The notes beneath the pieces were generated by a model, which made no database searches, was not told the DNA's origin, and saw only the letters and a program-made list of their open reading frames with translations. Shown in pieces: positions 16,004-25,130 of a stretch of 64,000 bases of DNA. How positions within the stretch are numbered: the first letter of the stretch is position 1; every line of letters begins with the position of its first letter. The position numbers and the translations under genes were made by a program. Origin of the DNA: Verrucomicrobiota bacterium (lineage in GTDB: Bacteria > Verrucomicrobiota > Kiritimatiellia > CAIVKH01); assembly GCA_024233345.1 (NCBI GenBank), contig JACKPT010000005.1, positions 1 to 64,000 of the forward strand, written 5' to 3'.

Positions 16004-16777
16004 ATGAGTACTGTCGATATTGAAATCAAGAACCTGCATGCCGAAGTTGAAGGCAAAGCCATCCTTAAGGGGGTCAACCTGAAGATCAACAAGGGGGAAG
16101 TGCATGCCCTGATGGGGCCCAACGGTTCCGGCAAAAGCACCCTTTCCAATGTGATCATGGGCAATCCCTCCTATGAAGTGACCCAGGGTGAAATCTGGTT
16201 CAAGGGGCAGAATATCCTCGAGCTGGATCCAACCGAGCGGGCGCGATTGGGGGTCTTCCTGGCGTTCCAGTATCCCGTGGCCATCCCCGGGGTCAGTGCG
16301 GCCAAGTTTTTGAAGAGCGCGGTGGAAGCAGTGGCGCCCGAGGGTAACAAACCGAGCGCAGGGGCCTTTCTCAAGGAGCTTCGGGAGAATATTGCCTACC
16401 TGGAAATGGATGACAGTTTCATCAACCGGTTTCTGAATGACGGCTTTTCGGGCGGTGAAAAGAAGCGCATGGAAATTCTGCAAATGTTGATGTTGAAGCC
16501 GACCTTCGCGGTGATGGATGAGACCGACTCCGGCCTCGATATCGACGCCTTGCGGATCGTTTCCAAAGGGGTCAACAAGTTGGTGGGTCCGAATCTCGCA
16601 GTGCTGCTGATCACCCACTACGAACGTATTCTCCAGTATATCAAGCCGGACCATCTGCATGTGTTGATTGACGGCCGCAATGTGTTGTCCGGCGGACCCG
16701 AACTGGTGAAAAAGCTGGAGGAAAAGGGTTACGACTGGATCCGCGAGGAATTTGGCCACGAAGTGCTGGTCTCCTGA
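16004..16777 (+). CDS. sufC: SUF system ATPase SufC
   Basis: A 257-residue ABC-type ATPase. The Walker A motif GPNGSGKST, the signature FSGGEKKRMEILQ and the Walker B FAVMDETDSGLDIDAL are intact, with the DETDSG form typical of SufC. It powers the SufBCD scaffold that assembles Fe-S clusters in the cytoplasm. ATG 16004 is preferred because AAGGAG at 15991 is seven bases upstream; a GTG at 16001 is the alternative. sufB and sufD follow directly. Confidence 0.96.
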   Translation: MSTVDIEIKNLHAEVEGKAILKGVNLKINKGEVHALMGPNGSGKSTLSNVIMGNPSYEVTQGEIWFKGQNILELDPTERARLGVFLAFQYPVAIPGVSAAKFLKSAVEAVAPEGNKPSAGAFLKELRENIAYLEMDDSFINRFLNDGFSGGEKKRMEILQMLMLKPTFAVMDETDSGLDIDALRIVSKGVNKLVGPNLAVLLITHYERILQYIKPDHLHVLIDGRNVLSGGPELVKKLEEKGYDWIREEFGHEVLVS

Positions 16778-16799
16778 CCGGCGAGAAAGGGAACCCCTC

Positions 16800-18230
16800 A
16801 TGCCACAACTTGAAACTGACAGTAAATTGATTCGCGAAGAGTATCGCTATGGCTTCAGCTCCGATATTCCTGAAGAGTCCTTTCCCAAGGGACTGAATGA
16901 AGAGGTGATCCGGGCGATCTCCGCCAAGAAAAAAGAGCCGGAATGGATGACCGACTGGCGTCTCAAGGCCTTTCGCCGTTGGCAGAAGATGACCGAGCCC
17001 ACCTGGCCCGATGTGACCTATCCGCCGATCGACTATCAGGACATCAGTTATTTTTCCGCCCCGACGCAGCAGGAAAGTCCAGAGACCCAGGAAGAGCTGA
17101 TGAAGACCTTTGAGCGACTGGGGGTGCCTCTGCATGAGCGGGGCCGTCTCGCCGGGGTCGCGGTGGACGCGGTGTTTGACAGTGTCTCGGTGATCACCAC
17201 CCAGAAGGAGGCCCTCGCGGAAAAGGGCATCATTTTCTGTTCCATCACCGAGGCCATCCAGGAGCATCCGGAGCTGGTGAAAAAATATCTCGGGACCGTG
17301 GTGCCTCCGGCCGACAATTATTTTGCCGCATTGAACTCCGCAGTCTTCACCGATGGTTCCTTCTGCTATATCCCCAAGGGGGTGCGTTGTCCGGTGGAGC
17401 TGTCCACGTATTTCCGGATCAACGCCATTGATACCGGACAATTCGAACGGACCTTGATTGTCTGTGAGGATGATGCCTATGTGTCCTACATCGAAGGCTG
17501 TACGGCTCCCTCCCGTGACCGGAGCCAGTTGCATGCCGCGGTGGTGGAGTTGATCGCCCTGGAAGGTGCGGAGATTAAATACTCCACGGTGCAGAACTGG
17601 TATGCGGGCGACGAGGAAGGCCGGGGCGGGATCTACAACTTCGTCACCAAGCGCGGCCATTGCCGGGGCGCACGCTCCAAAATCTCCTGGACCCAGGTCG
17701 AGGTAGGTTCATCCATCACCTGGAAATATCCCAGTGTGATTCTGGAAGGGGATCACTCGATCGGGGAGTTTTACTCGGTGGCCTTCACCGACAAGAAAAT
17801 GCAGGCAGACACCGGGACCAAGATGATCCATGTCGGCAAGCACACCCGGAGTACCATCGTCTCCAAGGGAATTTCTGCAGGCCGGTCCCGCAATTCCTAT
17901 CGGGGGCTGGTCCAGATCAACGAATCCGCCGATCATGCCCGTAATCATACCCAGTGTGATTCCATGCTCATCGGGGCGACCTGCACCGCCAATACTTACC
18001 CGGTGGTGGAGTGTGCCAATGAAACTGCGATCACCGAGCACGAGGCGACCACCTCCAAGATCAGTGAGGAACAACTGTTTTACATCACCAGCCGGGGGAT
18101 CGATGAGGAAAGTGCGGTGTCCCTGGTGGTGAATGGCTTTTGCAAAGACGTGTTCAAGGAGCTGCCGATGGAGTTTTCCGTGGAGGCGATCAAGCTGCTC
18201 GAACTGAAACTTGAACACAGTGTCGGATGA
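16800..18230 (+). CDS. sufB: Fe-S cluster scaffold protein SufB
   Basis: A 476-residue protein with the SufB beta-helix core. Recognisable blocks are GVRCPVELSTYFRINA, YIEGCTAPSRDRSQLHAAVV, and the C-terminal CDSMLIGATCTANTYP region with the Cys used for cluster building, followed by EHEATTSKISEEQLFY with the conserved Glu. With SufC and SufD it builds nascent clusters from sulfur delivered by SufS/SufU. The ATG at 16800 follows GAGAAAGGG; the frame is open further upstream but inside sufC. Confidence 0.96.
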   Translation: MPQLETDSKLIREEYRYGFSSDIPEESFPKGLNEEVIRAISAKKKEPEWMTDWRLKAFRRWQKMTEPTWPDVTYPPIDYQDISYFSAPTQQESPETQEELMKTFERLGVPLHERGRLAGVAVDAVFDSVSVITTQKEALAEKGIIFCSITEAIQEHPELVKKYLGTVVPPADNYFAALNSAVFTDGSFCYIPKGVRCPVELSTYFRINAIDTGQFERTLIVCEDDAYVSYIEGCTAPSRDRSQLHAAVVELIALEGAEIKYSTVQNWYAGDEEGRGGIYNFVTKRGHCRGARSKISWTQVEVGSSITWKYPSVILEGDHSIGEFYSVAFTDKKMQADTGTKMIHVGKHTRSTIVSKGISAGRSRNSYRGLVQINESADHARNHTQCDSMLIGATCTANTYPVVECANETAITEHEATTSKISEEQLFYITSRGIDEESAVSLVVNGFCKDVFKELPMEFSVEAIKLLELKLEHSVG

Positions 18231-18239
18231 GGAATTAGC

Positions 18240-19538
18240 ATGACGGCAACCATTGAACAAACTGATGTCTGGTTCCCCGGTTTCGGGGAGTCTGAATTTT
18301 CCAACCTGATTGCGGGCTGTGGCGAGCAGGATGCCGCCGCCCGGAAGGTGGCCTTTGATCGTTACCGCCTGTGTCCGGTTCCCACCTTGCGGGATGAGGA
18401 ATGGCGGCGCACCGATCCCGACCGGATCCCGTTTGCGGGGATGAAGCGTCTGGAGGGACTGGACCGGGCGGCCGACCCTGATCGCAATGATCTCGACCAG
18501 GCGTTTGATCTGGTGATCTCGATCTCCGACCGGGGGTATGCCATCACCGACCGCACCGGGATCCTCGCTGAGGGCAAGGCGCAGGTATGCCCGCTTTCCC
18601 AGATGCCCGCCGATGCCCTGGGCACCTACCTGCATGGAGAGGCAGTCCTGGAGGCAAACCGGAAATATACCCAGCTCAACGGCGCCTTCTGGAATGTCGG
18701 ATTCTTCATTCGAATTCCCGCGAACCAGGTGCTGGCGCATGGGATTCTGATTCGGTATGAGCACACCACGCCTGGTTCCATCCTCCTGCCCCGGCTGGTT
18801 GTGGTGGCGGAAGCGGGCAGTGTGGCCAAAGTGGTGGAATGGTACCAATCCCCGGATGATGTGAAGCTCCTGTGTGTGGGGGCGCGCGAATTGTATGTGC
18901 GTGAGGCGGCCCGGTTGACCGTGCAGGCGGTGCAGGAGTGGGGCGTCGCGTCCACCCATGTCGGCGAGGACTGGGCACGGGTCGAGAAAGACGGCCAGAT
19001 TGACTGGGTGACCCTGACCCTGGGCTCCGGGTTCAGCAAAATGATGGTGGGATGCGATGTCGCCGAAGCCAATGCGAATGCATACCTGAGTGGTCTGTTC
19101 TTTGCCAATGAGCACCAGCACATCGATCAACGTACGCTGCAGAAACATTCGGCACCCCATACCTACAGCAACCTGCTCTACAAGGGCGCGGTCAAGGACT
19201 CGGGACACTCGGTCTACCAGGGGGTCATCGCCGCCGCGCCCGGGGCGATCGGGGTGGATGCCTATCAGATGAATAACAATCTGATCCTCAATACCGGCGC
19301 GAGGGCGGATTCTCTCCCCGGCTTGATGATTGACGCCGATGATCTGAAATGCAGCCACGGGGCGACCATGGGCAATATTGATCCCCATCAATTATTCTAC
19401 CTGCAATCCCGTGGATTTTCCGAAGTGGAGGCCCGGCGTATGCTGGTGCTTGCATTTTTTGAGGAGATCATTGCGAAGTTGAACGACAGCTTTTTGGAAG
19501 ACCGGATCCGGGCGGATGTGAACCGGAAGATCGGGTGA
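18240..19538 (+). CDS. sufD: Fe-S cluster assembly protein SufD
   Basis: A 432-residue SufD-family protein. The C-terminal core is well conserved, including LNTGARADSLPGLMIDADD, then KCSHGATMGNIDPHQLFYL with the conserved His of SufD, and the ending QSRGFSEVEARRMLVLAFFE. It pairs with SufB in the SufBC2D complex. The start is nine bases after the sufB stop. The first 150 residues are more divergent than usual, which is normal for this protein. Confidence 0.95.
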   Translation: MTATIEQTDVWFPGFGESEFSNLIAGCGEQDAAARKVAFDRYRLCPVPTLRDEEWRRTDPDRIPFAGMKRLEGLDRAADPDRNDLDQAFDLVISISDRGYAITDRTGILAEGKAQVCPLSQMPADALGTYLHGEAVLEANRKYTQLNGAFWNVGFFIRIPANQVLAHGILIRYEHTTPGSILLPRLVVVAEAGSVAKVVEWYQSPDDVKLLCVGARELYVREAARLTVQAVQEWGVASTHVGEDWARVEKDGQIDWVTLTLGSGFSKMMVGCDVAEANANAYLSGLFFANEHQHIDQRTLQKHSAPHTYSNLLYKGAVKDSGHSVYQGVIAAAPGAIGVDAYQMNNNLILNTGARADSLPGLMIDADDLKCSHGATMGNIDPHQLFYLQSRGFSEVEARRMLVLAFFEEIIAKLNDSFLEDRIRADVNRKIG

Positions 19539-19545
19539 GGCGGAT

Positions 19546-19863
19546 ATGGCGGAATGGATTGAAGTAGCGAAGACATCCGACTTTCAACTGACCGACCGCA
19601 AGCTGGTCGATCTGGGGGGACACCAGCAGATCGGCTTGTTCAAGGTGGGGAGCGACTTCTACGCCGTCAGTGCGTGGTGCAGTCACCAGAAGACCACGAT
19701 CATCACCGGGGATATCGAAGCGTGCGAGATCGAGTGTCCACTGCACGGAGCCAGGTTTGATTTGAAAACCGGCCGGCACTTGTGTCTGCCTGCGGTCAAG
19801 CCGATTGCCTCCTATCCCGTCAAGGTGGAGGGTGACGTCATTTACCTGAAAGCGGATCGTTGA
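19546..19863 (+). CDS. Rieske [2Fe-2S] ferredoxin-like protein
   Basis: A 105-residue single-domain Rieske protein. The ligand motifs are CSH (C-x-H) in AVSAWCSHQKTT and CPLH (C-x2-H) in CEIECPLHGARFDLKTG. Such small Rieske proteins are found in many SUF operons and may supply electrons or hold a cluster during assembly; the exact role is not established. It starts seven bases after sufD and is followed four bases later by sufS. Confidence 0.93.
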   Translation: MAEWIEVAKTSDFQLTDRKLVDLGGHQQIGLFKVGSDFYAVSAWCSHQKTTIITGDIEACEIECPLHGARFDLKTGRHLCLPAVKPIASYPVKVEGDVIYLKADR

Positions 19864-19867
19864 TGCC

Positions 19868-21139
19868 ATGAGCAACCCGGCCTCGCCCATGGTAGACTGG
19901 TCTGACTGGCGGCCGACGATTGACGCGCTGCGGCGTGAGTTTCCCATCCTGGATCGGAAGGTTCATGGCGACAAGCCATTGATCTATCTCGATAACGCCG
20001 CAACCGCACAAAAGCCGAAAGCGGTTCTGGAGGTACTCAATCGCTTTTACACCGAGTCCAATGCCAATGTGCATCGGGGGATCCATTGCCTCGCCGAAGA
20101 GGCGACCGAGGCCTATGAGGCATCGCGCAAGACCGTGGCGTCATGGCTGGGGGCGCCATCGGAAAAGGCCATCGTCTTTACCCGGGGAACCACGGAAGCG
20201 ATCAATCTGGTCGCGCATGGCTGGGGCAACAAGTTCCTGAAGCCGGGGGACCGCATTCTGGTGACGGAAATGGAGCATCACAGCAATCTGATTCCGTGGC
20301 AAATGCTGGCCCGCCGGACCGGGGCGGTCCTTGATTGGATCCCGGTCACCGGGGACGGGGTTCTCGATTTATCCCGGCTCGATGAGCAACTGGCATCGAC
20401 CCGGATGGTATCGCTGACCCACATGTCGAATGTCCTGGGAACCGTGAATCCGGTTCGCGATGTGGTCGCCCGGGCCCATGCTCATGGCGCGCTGGTCCTG
20501 GTCGATGCCGCGCAAAGTGCACCGCATTCCCTGGTCGATCTGAACGAGTTGGACTGTGATTTTCTCGCTTTTTCCGGCCACAAGCTGATGGGGCCCACCG
20601 GGGTGGGGGTGTTGTACGGTCGTCCCGAATTGCTGGAGGCGATGGATCCCTTTCTTGGTGGTGGCGAGATGATCAGCAAGGTCACCTGGCAGGATGCCAC
20701 CTGGGCCGATATCCCCTACAAGTTCGAGGCGGGCACCCCGCCGATTGCCGAAGTGATCGGACTGGGAGCGGCAGTGCGGTTTCTCCAATCCCTGGATTGG
20801 AAGGTTTTTCACGCCTACAGTGATGCCCTGACCCGCTATGCCATCGCACAACTGGAATCGATTGATGGATTGGTGGTCCATGGCAAGGCTCCGGATCGGG
20901 GGGGGGCGATCAGTTTTTCCATCCGGGATCTGCATCCGCACGATCTGGCTCATTTCCTGGATCAGGACGGGCTGGCGATCCGGGCCGGGCATATGTGTGC
21001 CCAGCCGCTGATTCATCAATTGGGGCATTCCGCCCTGACCCGGGCCAGTCTTTACCTCTACAACCTCCCGGAGGAAGTGGATGCGCTGGTACGGGGCATC
21101 CTCCGGGTGAAGGAATTTTTTCACCGTGTTCTTGGATGA
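19868..21139 (+). CDS. sufS: Cysteine desulfurase SufS
   Basis: A 423-residue class V aminotransferase-fold enzyme. The PLP-binding Lys is in FSGHKLMGPTGVGVLYG (about residue 239), and the catalytic Cys lies in IRAGHMCAQP (about residue 376). The short active-site loop and surrounding residues match type II desulfurases (SufS) rather than IscS. It removes sulfur from cysteine and passes it to SufU. The gene overlaps sufU by 14 bases. The operon ends with pdxH, which makes its PLP cofactor. Confidence 0.96.
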   Translation: MSNPASPMVDWSDWRPTIDALRREFPILDRKVHGDKPLIYLDNAATAQKPKAVLEVLNRFYTESNANVHRGIHCLAEEATEAYEASRKTVASWLGAPSEKAIVFTRGTTEAINLVAHGWGNKFLKPGDRILVTEMEHHSNLIPWQMLARRTGAVLDWIPVTGDGVLDLSRLDEQLASTRMVSLTHMSNVLGTVNPVRDVVARAHAHGALVLVDAAQSAPHSLVDLNELDCDFLAFSGHKLMGPTGVGVLYGRPELLEAMDPFLGGGEMISKVTWQDATWADIPYKFEAGTPPIAEVIGLGAAVRFLQSLDWKVFHAYSDALTRYAIAQLESIDGLVVHGKAPDRGGAISFSIRDLHPHDLAHFLDQDGLAIRAGHMCAQPLIHQLGHSALTRASLYLYNLPEEVDALVRGILRVKEFFHRVLG

Positions 21140-21557
21140 TCTGTATCAGAAGATCCTGCTCGATCACTATCAGCATCCCCGCCACTTTCGTGAATTGACG
21201 GACCAAGAGGCTTCTGTCGTGGTGGAAAATCCCGCCTGCGGTGACCGGTTGCGGCTACGGTTTGTACTCGAGGGCGAACGAATTACCACCCTTGAAGCCC
21301 ACTGTGAGGGGTGTGCGATTTGCACCGCATCGACTTCCATGATGGCCGAGTCCTTGACCGGAAAAACCCGGGCCGAAGCGAATCACAAAATACAGGGCCT
21401 GCTGGATTTGATTGAAACCGGCGCCGGGATCGGCGATGAAGAGCTCGGAGACCTCAAGGTTTTCGAGGGCGTCCAGGCATATCCCGGGCGGAAAACCTGT
21501 GCGACCCTGGCCTGGAAGGCCTTGAAGGACTGGCTGGAGAAAGGGAAAGAAGACTAA
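21126..21557 (+). CDS. sufU: SufU-type sulfurtransfer protein
   Basis: A 143-residue protein started by GTG 21126 within the end of sufS. SufU marks are ENPACGDRLRLRF, the insertion CEGCAICTASTSMMAESL typical of SufU but not IscU, and the third Cys in GRKTCATLAWKAL. In Gram-positive bacteria SufU takes sulfur from SufS through a zinc-bound Cys; the same job is expected here in place of SufE. The overlap with sufS suggests coupled translation. Confidence 0.95.
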   Translation: MFLDDLYQKILLDHYQHPRHFRELTDQEASVVVENPACGDRLRLRFVLEGERITTLEAHCEGCAICTASTSMMAESLTGKTRAEANHKIQGLLDLIETGAGIGDEELGDLKVFEGVQAYPGRKTCATLAWKALKDWLEKGKED

Positions 21558-21559
21558 TC

Positions 21560-22204
21560 ATGGGCATACTGGCACGACTGGCATCCATTCCCGGAGTGGT
21601 GGGGGGGATTCGAGAACGCGATCTCCCCGCATCCCCCTGGCCCCTGTTTGACCAGTGGTACCGGATGGCCCGTCGCTGTCGGGTGTATTGGCCGAATTCG
21701 ATGGCCCTGGCCACCGCCAACCGCGATGGCAATCCTTCGGTCCGCATGGTCCTGATGAAGGGGTATGACGATCAGGGCATCGTTTTCTATACCAACTATG
21801 ACAGTCGGAAAGGGATCGAACTCGAGGAGAATCCGCGCGCGGAGGTGGTTCTGTATTGGAATGATCTCATCCGCCAGGTGCGGGCTTCCGGCCGGGTTGC
21901 CAGGGTTTCCCGTGAGGAATCCGAAGCCTATTTTCACTCCCGCCCCCGGGGCAGCCAGATTGGGGCCTGGGCTTCCCATCAGGATCAGCCGGTCGATAGC
22001 CGCCCGGCCCTGATGGCCAGGGTCAAGGAATACCAGCGGCAATTTCATGGCGGCCCGGTTCCGCTTCCCGAGTACTGGGGTGGGTATCGCCTGATGCCGG
22101 ATGCCTTTGAATTCTGGCAGGGTCGCACATATCGGTTGCATGACCGGTTTGTTTACACCCGTACCCAAGATGGCGCGTGGTCGACTCAGCGCCTGTCGCC
22201 TTAG
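21560..22204 (+). CDS. pdxH: Pyridoxamine/pyridoxine 5'-phosphate oxidase
   Basis: A 214-residue FMN-dependent oxidase. Typical blocks are MALATANRDGNPSVRMVLMK, then YTNYDSRKGIELEENPRAEV, SRPRGSQIGAWASHQ, and the C-terminal EFWQGRTYRLHDRF then STQRLSP. It makes pyridoxal phosphate, the cofactor of SufS. It begins three bases after sufU and ends the operon, a sensible link between cofactor supply and cysteine desulfuration. Confidence 0.95.
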   Translation: MGILARLASIPGVVGGIRERDLPASPWPLFDQWYRMARRCRVYWPNSMALATANRDGNPSVRMVLMKGYDDQGIVFYTNYDSRKGIELEENPRAEVVLYWNDLIRQVRASGRVARVSREESEAYFHSRPRGSQIGAWASHQDQPVDSRPALMARVKEYQRQFHGGPVPLPEYWGGYRLMPDAFEFWQGRTYRLHDRFVYTRTQDGAWSTQRLSP

Positions 22205-22343
22205 CCCGAATTTTGCACGCAACGTGTGCCAGCGCCGGGTTCACTCCGCCTGGCCAACCGTGGGTGTGCGTCACGGTTTGCGGTTGAGGCTCTTCCCCGT
22301 TCATTTTGCCGGGTCCCGGCGCCGGGAACGCCCGCTGAACACG

Positions 22344-22372
22344 TTGAAGTCCAAACGGGTCTGATCTATACT
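22344..22372 (+). promoter_or_regulatory. Probable sigma70-type promoter of clpB
   Basis: TTGAAG at 22344 and TATACT at 22367 are separated by 17 bases, close to consensus and 30 bases before the clpB start. GGAAGAGAAGGGG follows as a ribosome-binding region. No clear heat-shock element such as a CIRCE repeat is seen. Confidence 0.65.
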
Positions 22373-22401
22373 GAACAACAGGAAGAGAAGGGGAATAAGC
22401 C

Positions 22402-25020
22402 ATGCAAATGGATCGATTTACCGTAAAAGCTCAAGAGGCGCTGGCCGCTTCACAGCGGCTGGCGGAGTCGATGCGTCATAGCGAAGTCCTGCCTGAACAT
22501 CTGGTCATGGCTTTGCTGGAGCAGACCGACGGCATTGTCCCGATGCTATTACACCGGGTGGGTATTCGGCCGGAAGGTTTCCGGGCCGCGCTGCAAGCGC
22601 GGTTGAACAGCAAGCCAACGGTGGAGGGCATGACCGAACGGTATCCCTCCAAAGGGTTCCGCCACCTGCTGGAAAAGGCCCGCGAGCTTGCCGGCAAGAT
22701 GAAGGATGACTATGTCAGTGCGGACCATCTGTTCTTGGCCGCCCTGGAGGAAAAAGACAGCGAAATTCCCGCAGTGGCCCGGGAAGTGGGGCTGAGCTAT
22801 ACCCAGGCGCTTGAAGCGCTCAAGCAAGTGCGGGGGAATCAGCGGGTCTCCGATGCCAATCCGGAAGACAAGGTCGATGTCCTGAAGAAGTACGGCCATG
22901 ATCTGACCGAAGCAGCCCGTCAGGGCAAGTTGGATCCGGTGATCGGGCGCGACCAGGAAATTCGCCGGGTGATGCAGGTGTTGTCCCGCCGGACCAAAAA
23001 CAACCCGGTGCTGATCGGTGAACCAGGTGTGGGCAAAACCGCGATTGTCGAGGGGCTCGCCCAGCGTATTCTGGCCGGCGATGTGCCGGAATCCCTGAAG
23101 GACAAACGGGTGGTCTCCCTGGATCTGGGGGCCATGGTGGCGGGGGCCAAGTACCGGGGGGAATTTGAGGACCGATTCAAGGCGTTCATCAAGGAGGTGA
23201 TCAGCGCGGAGGGGAGAATCATCCTGTTTATCGACGAGCTGCACACCCTGGTGGGCGCGGGTGGTGCCGAGGGCGCGGTGGACGCTTCCAACATGATCAA
23301 GCCGCCGCTGGCCCGGGGCGAGTTGCGATCCATCGGGGCCACCACGCTGGATGAATACCGCAAACATATCGAGAAGGATGCCGCGCTGGAGCGACGGTTT
23401 CAGCCGGTGCTGGTGGGCGAGCCCACGGTCGAGGATACCATCGCGATATTACGCGGGTTGCGGGAGCGGTATGAGGTGCACCATGGCGTGCGCATTCAGG
23501 ATGCCGCATTGGTAGCCGCCGCCACGTTGGCGGATCGGTATATTTCGGACCGGTTTTTACCTGACAAGGCCATTGACCTGGTCGATGAGGCGGCGAGCCG
23601 CCTGCGCATGGAAATTGACAGCATGCCCACGGAAATCGATGAGGTGCGGCGCAAGATTCTGCAAATGGAAATCGAGCGGGAAGCCCTGAAAAAAGAAAAG
23701 GACGACGAGTCCCGGCGGCGCCTGGAGAAGTTGGAGGCCGAGCTGGCCCGGCTGCAGGAGGAGAATGCCCGGATGCGGCTTCACTGGGAAAAGGAAAAGG
23801 AACTGATTTCCACGATTCGCGAGCTGACTCAGGCGATTGATCTGATGCGAAGCCAGGAGGAGGAGGCCAAGCGGCAAAACCAGTTTGAGGCGGCGGCGGA
23901 AATCATGTACGGGAAGATTCCCTCGATGGAGCGGCAGATCAAGGAGGCCCAACAGGCTCTGGTGGCGTTTCAGCAGGATCAGAAAATGCTGAAGGAAGAG
24001 GTCGACGAAGAAGATATCGCCTCGGTGGTTTCTCATTGGACCCATATTCCCGTCAGCAAACTGATGGAAACCGAGAAGGCCAAACTGTTGAAGATGGAGG
24101 ACCGGCTGCGGTTGCGGGTGATCGGACAGGATCTGGCGATCGAAGCGGTCTCCAATGCCGTGCGCCGGGCCCGGTCGGGTTTGCAGGATCCCAACCGTCC
24201 GATTGGGTCGTTCATCTTTCTCGGTCCGACCGGCGTGGGGAAGACCGAACTGTCTAGAGCCCTCGCCGAATTTCTCTTCGATGACGAGCATGCGATGATC
24301 CGGGTGGATATGTCCGAATACATGGAAAAACATTCGGTAAGCCGACTGATCGGGGCGCCTCCTGGTTATGTCGGGTATGAGGAAGGCGGCTACCTCACGG
24401 AACAAATTCGCCGCAAGCCCTATTCGGTGGTGCTGTTCGATGAAATCGAGAAGGCCCATCCGGATGTGTTCAATGTCCTGCTTCAGGTCTTGGATGACGG
24501 GCGATTGACGGATGGGCAGGGGCGTACGGTCGACTTCAAGAACACCCTGATCATCATGACCTCGAACCTGGGCGGAAACATCATTCATGAAACCCTGTCT
24601 GCGCATCCCGGTCTGCTGGAAACCGATCCGGCCTATGAGCAGATGGAGGCAAAAGTGCATGAAGCCCTGCGGGCGGGATTTCGTCCGGAATTCCTGAACC
24701 GGATCGATGATATCATCATCTTCCACAGCCTTCAGCCGGACCAGATCCGGGAGATTGTGGGTATCCAGGTACAACGTCTGCTCAGCCACCTCGAGGCCCG
24801 GCGAATCCGGCTCGAACTGACCGAGGCGGCCAAGGACTACCTGGCCCGGGAGGGGTATGACCCGGCGTTTGGGGCGCGCCCCTTGAAGCGGGCGATCCAA
24901 AAGCGGGTTTTGGATCCTTTGGCGCTGGAAATCCTCGAAGGCAGGGTTCATGATGGTGCCCGGTTAAGCGTGACCCTGCAACCGGATGAGGAAAGGCTGC
25001 AGTTTGAACCGATCGACTAG
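22402..25020 (+). CDS. clpB: ATP-dependent disaggregase ClpB
   Basis: An 872-residue Hsp100 protein. A Clp N-domain comes first (MQMDRFTVKAQEALAASQRL), then AAA-1 with Walker A GEPGVGKTA near residue 206 and Walker B ILFIDELH near 273, a coiled-coil middle domain at about 400-530 that marks ClpB rather than ClpA or ClpC, and AAA-2 with GPTGVGKTE near 608. It ends with the D2-small domain. It rescues aggregated proteins with DnaK. It is transcribed alone from the promoter upstream; a 24-residue reading frame and the bifunctional nuclease gene follow. Confidence 0.97.
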   Translation: MQMDRFTVKAQEALAASQRLAESMRHSEVLPEHLVMALLEQTDGIVPMLLHRVGIRPEGFRAALQARLNSKPTVEGMTERYPSKGFRHLLEKARELAGKMKDDYVSADHLFLAALEEKDSEIPAVAREVGLSYTQALEALKQVRGNQRVSDANPEDKVDVLKKYGHDLTEAARQGKLDPVIGRDQEIRRVMQVLSRRTKNNPVLIGEPGVGKTAIVEGLAQRILAGDVPESLKDKRVVSLDLGAMVAGAKYRGEFEDRFKAFIKEVISAEGRIILFIDELHTLVGAGGAEGAVDASNMIKPPLARGELRSIGATTLDEYRKHIEKDAALERRFQPVLVGEPTVEDTIAILRGLRERYEVHHGVRIQDAALVAAATLADRYISDRFLPDKAIDLVDEAASRLRMEIDSMPTEIDEVRRKILQMEIEREALKKEKDDESRRRLEKLEAELARLQEENARMRLHWEKEKELISTIRELTQAIDLMRSQEEEAKRQNQFEAAAEIMYGKIPSMERQIKEAQQALVAFQQDQKMLKEEVDEEDIASVVSHWTHIPVSKLMETEKAKLLKMEDRLRLRVIGQDLAIEAVSNAVRRARSGLQDPNRPIGSFIFLGPTGVGKTELSRALAEFLFDDEHAMIRVDMSEYMEKHSVSRLIGAPPGYVGYEEGGYLTEQIRRKPYSVVLFDEIEKAHPDVFNVLLQVLDDGRLTDGQGRTVDFKNTLIIMTSNLGGNIIHETLSAHPGLLETDPAYEQMEAKVHEALRAGFRPEFLNRIDDIIIFHSLQPDQIREIVGIQVQRLLSHLEARRIRLELTEAAKDYLAREGYDPAFGARPLKRAIQKRVLDPLALEILEGRVHDGARLSVTLQPDEERLQFEPID

Positions 25021-25035
25021 CGAAGCGAAAGCATC

Positions 25036-25110
25036 ATGGATACCATTCTGTCAGCCGCATTGATTCTCTTCATCTTTTACATGGTGTATTATATCACCCG
25101 GGGGATGTAA
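25036..25110 (+). CDS. Possible 24-residue single-span membrane peptide
   Basis: The frame from ATG 25036 reads MDTILSAALILFIFYMVYYI followed by TRGM and a stop. It is one uninterrupted hydrophobic helix with a polar end, which is a common form for bacterial small membrane proteins. It sits in the 110-base gap between clpB and the next gene. The ribosome-binding site is weak, so expression is uncertain. Confidence 0.4.
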   Translation: MDTILSAALILFIFYMVYYITRGM

Positions 25111-25130
25111 TTTCCGAGCCGAGTACGCTT

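Noticed and set aside
17709..19391. Long minus-strand reading frame (560 codons) opposite sufB/sufD
   Set aside because: The plus strand encodes well-conserved SufB and SufD here; the antisense frame has no family resemblance and is a by-product of GC-rich codon use.
23557..24951. Long minus-strand reading frame (464 codons) opposite clpB
   Set aside because: ClpB is unmistakable on the plus strand; the antisense product is rich in His, Gln and Arg without any domain.
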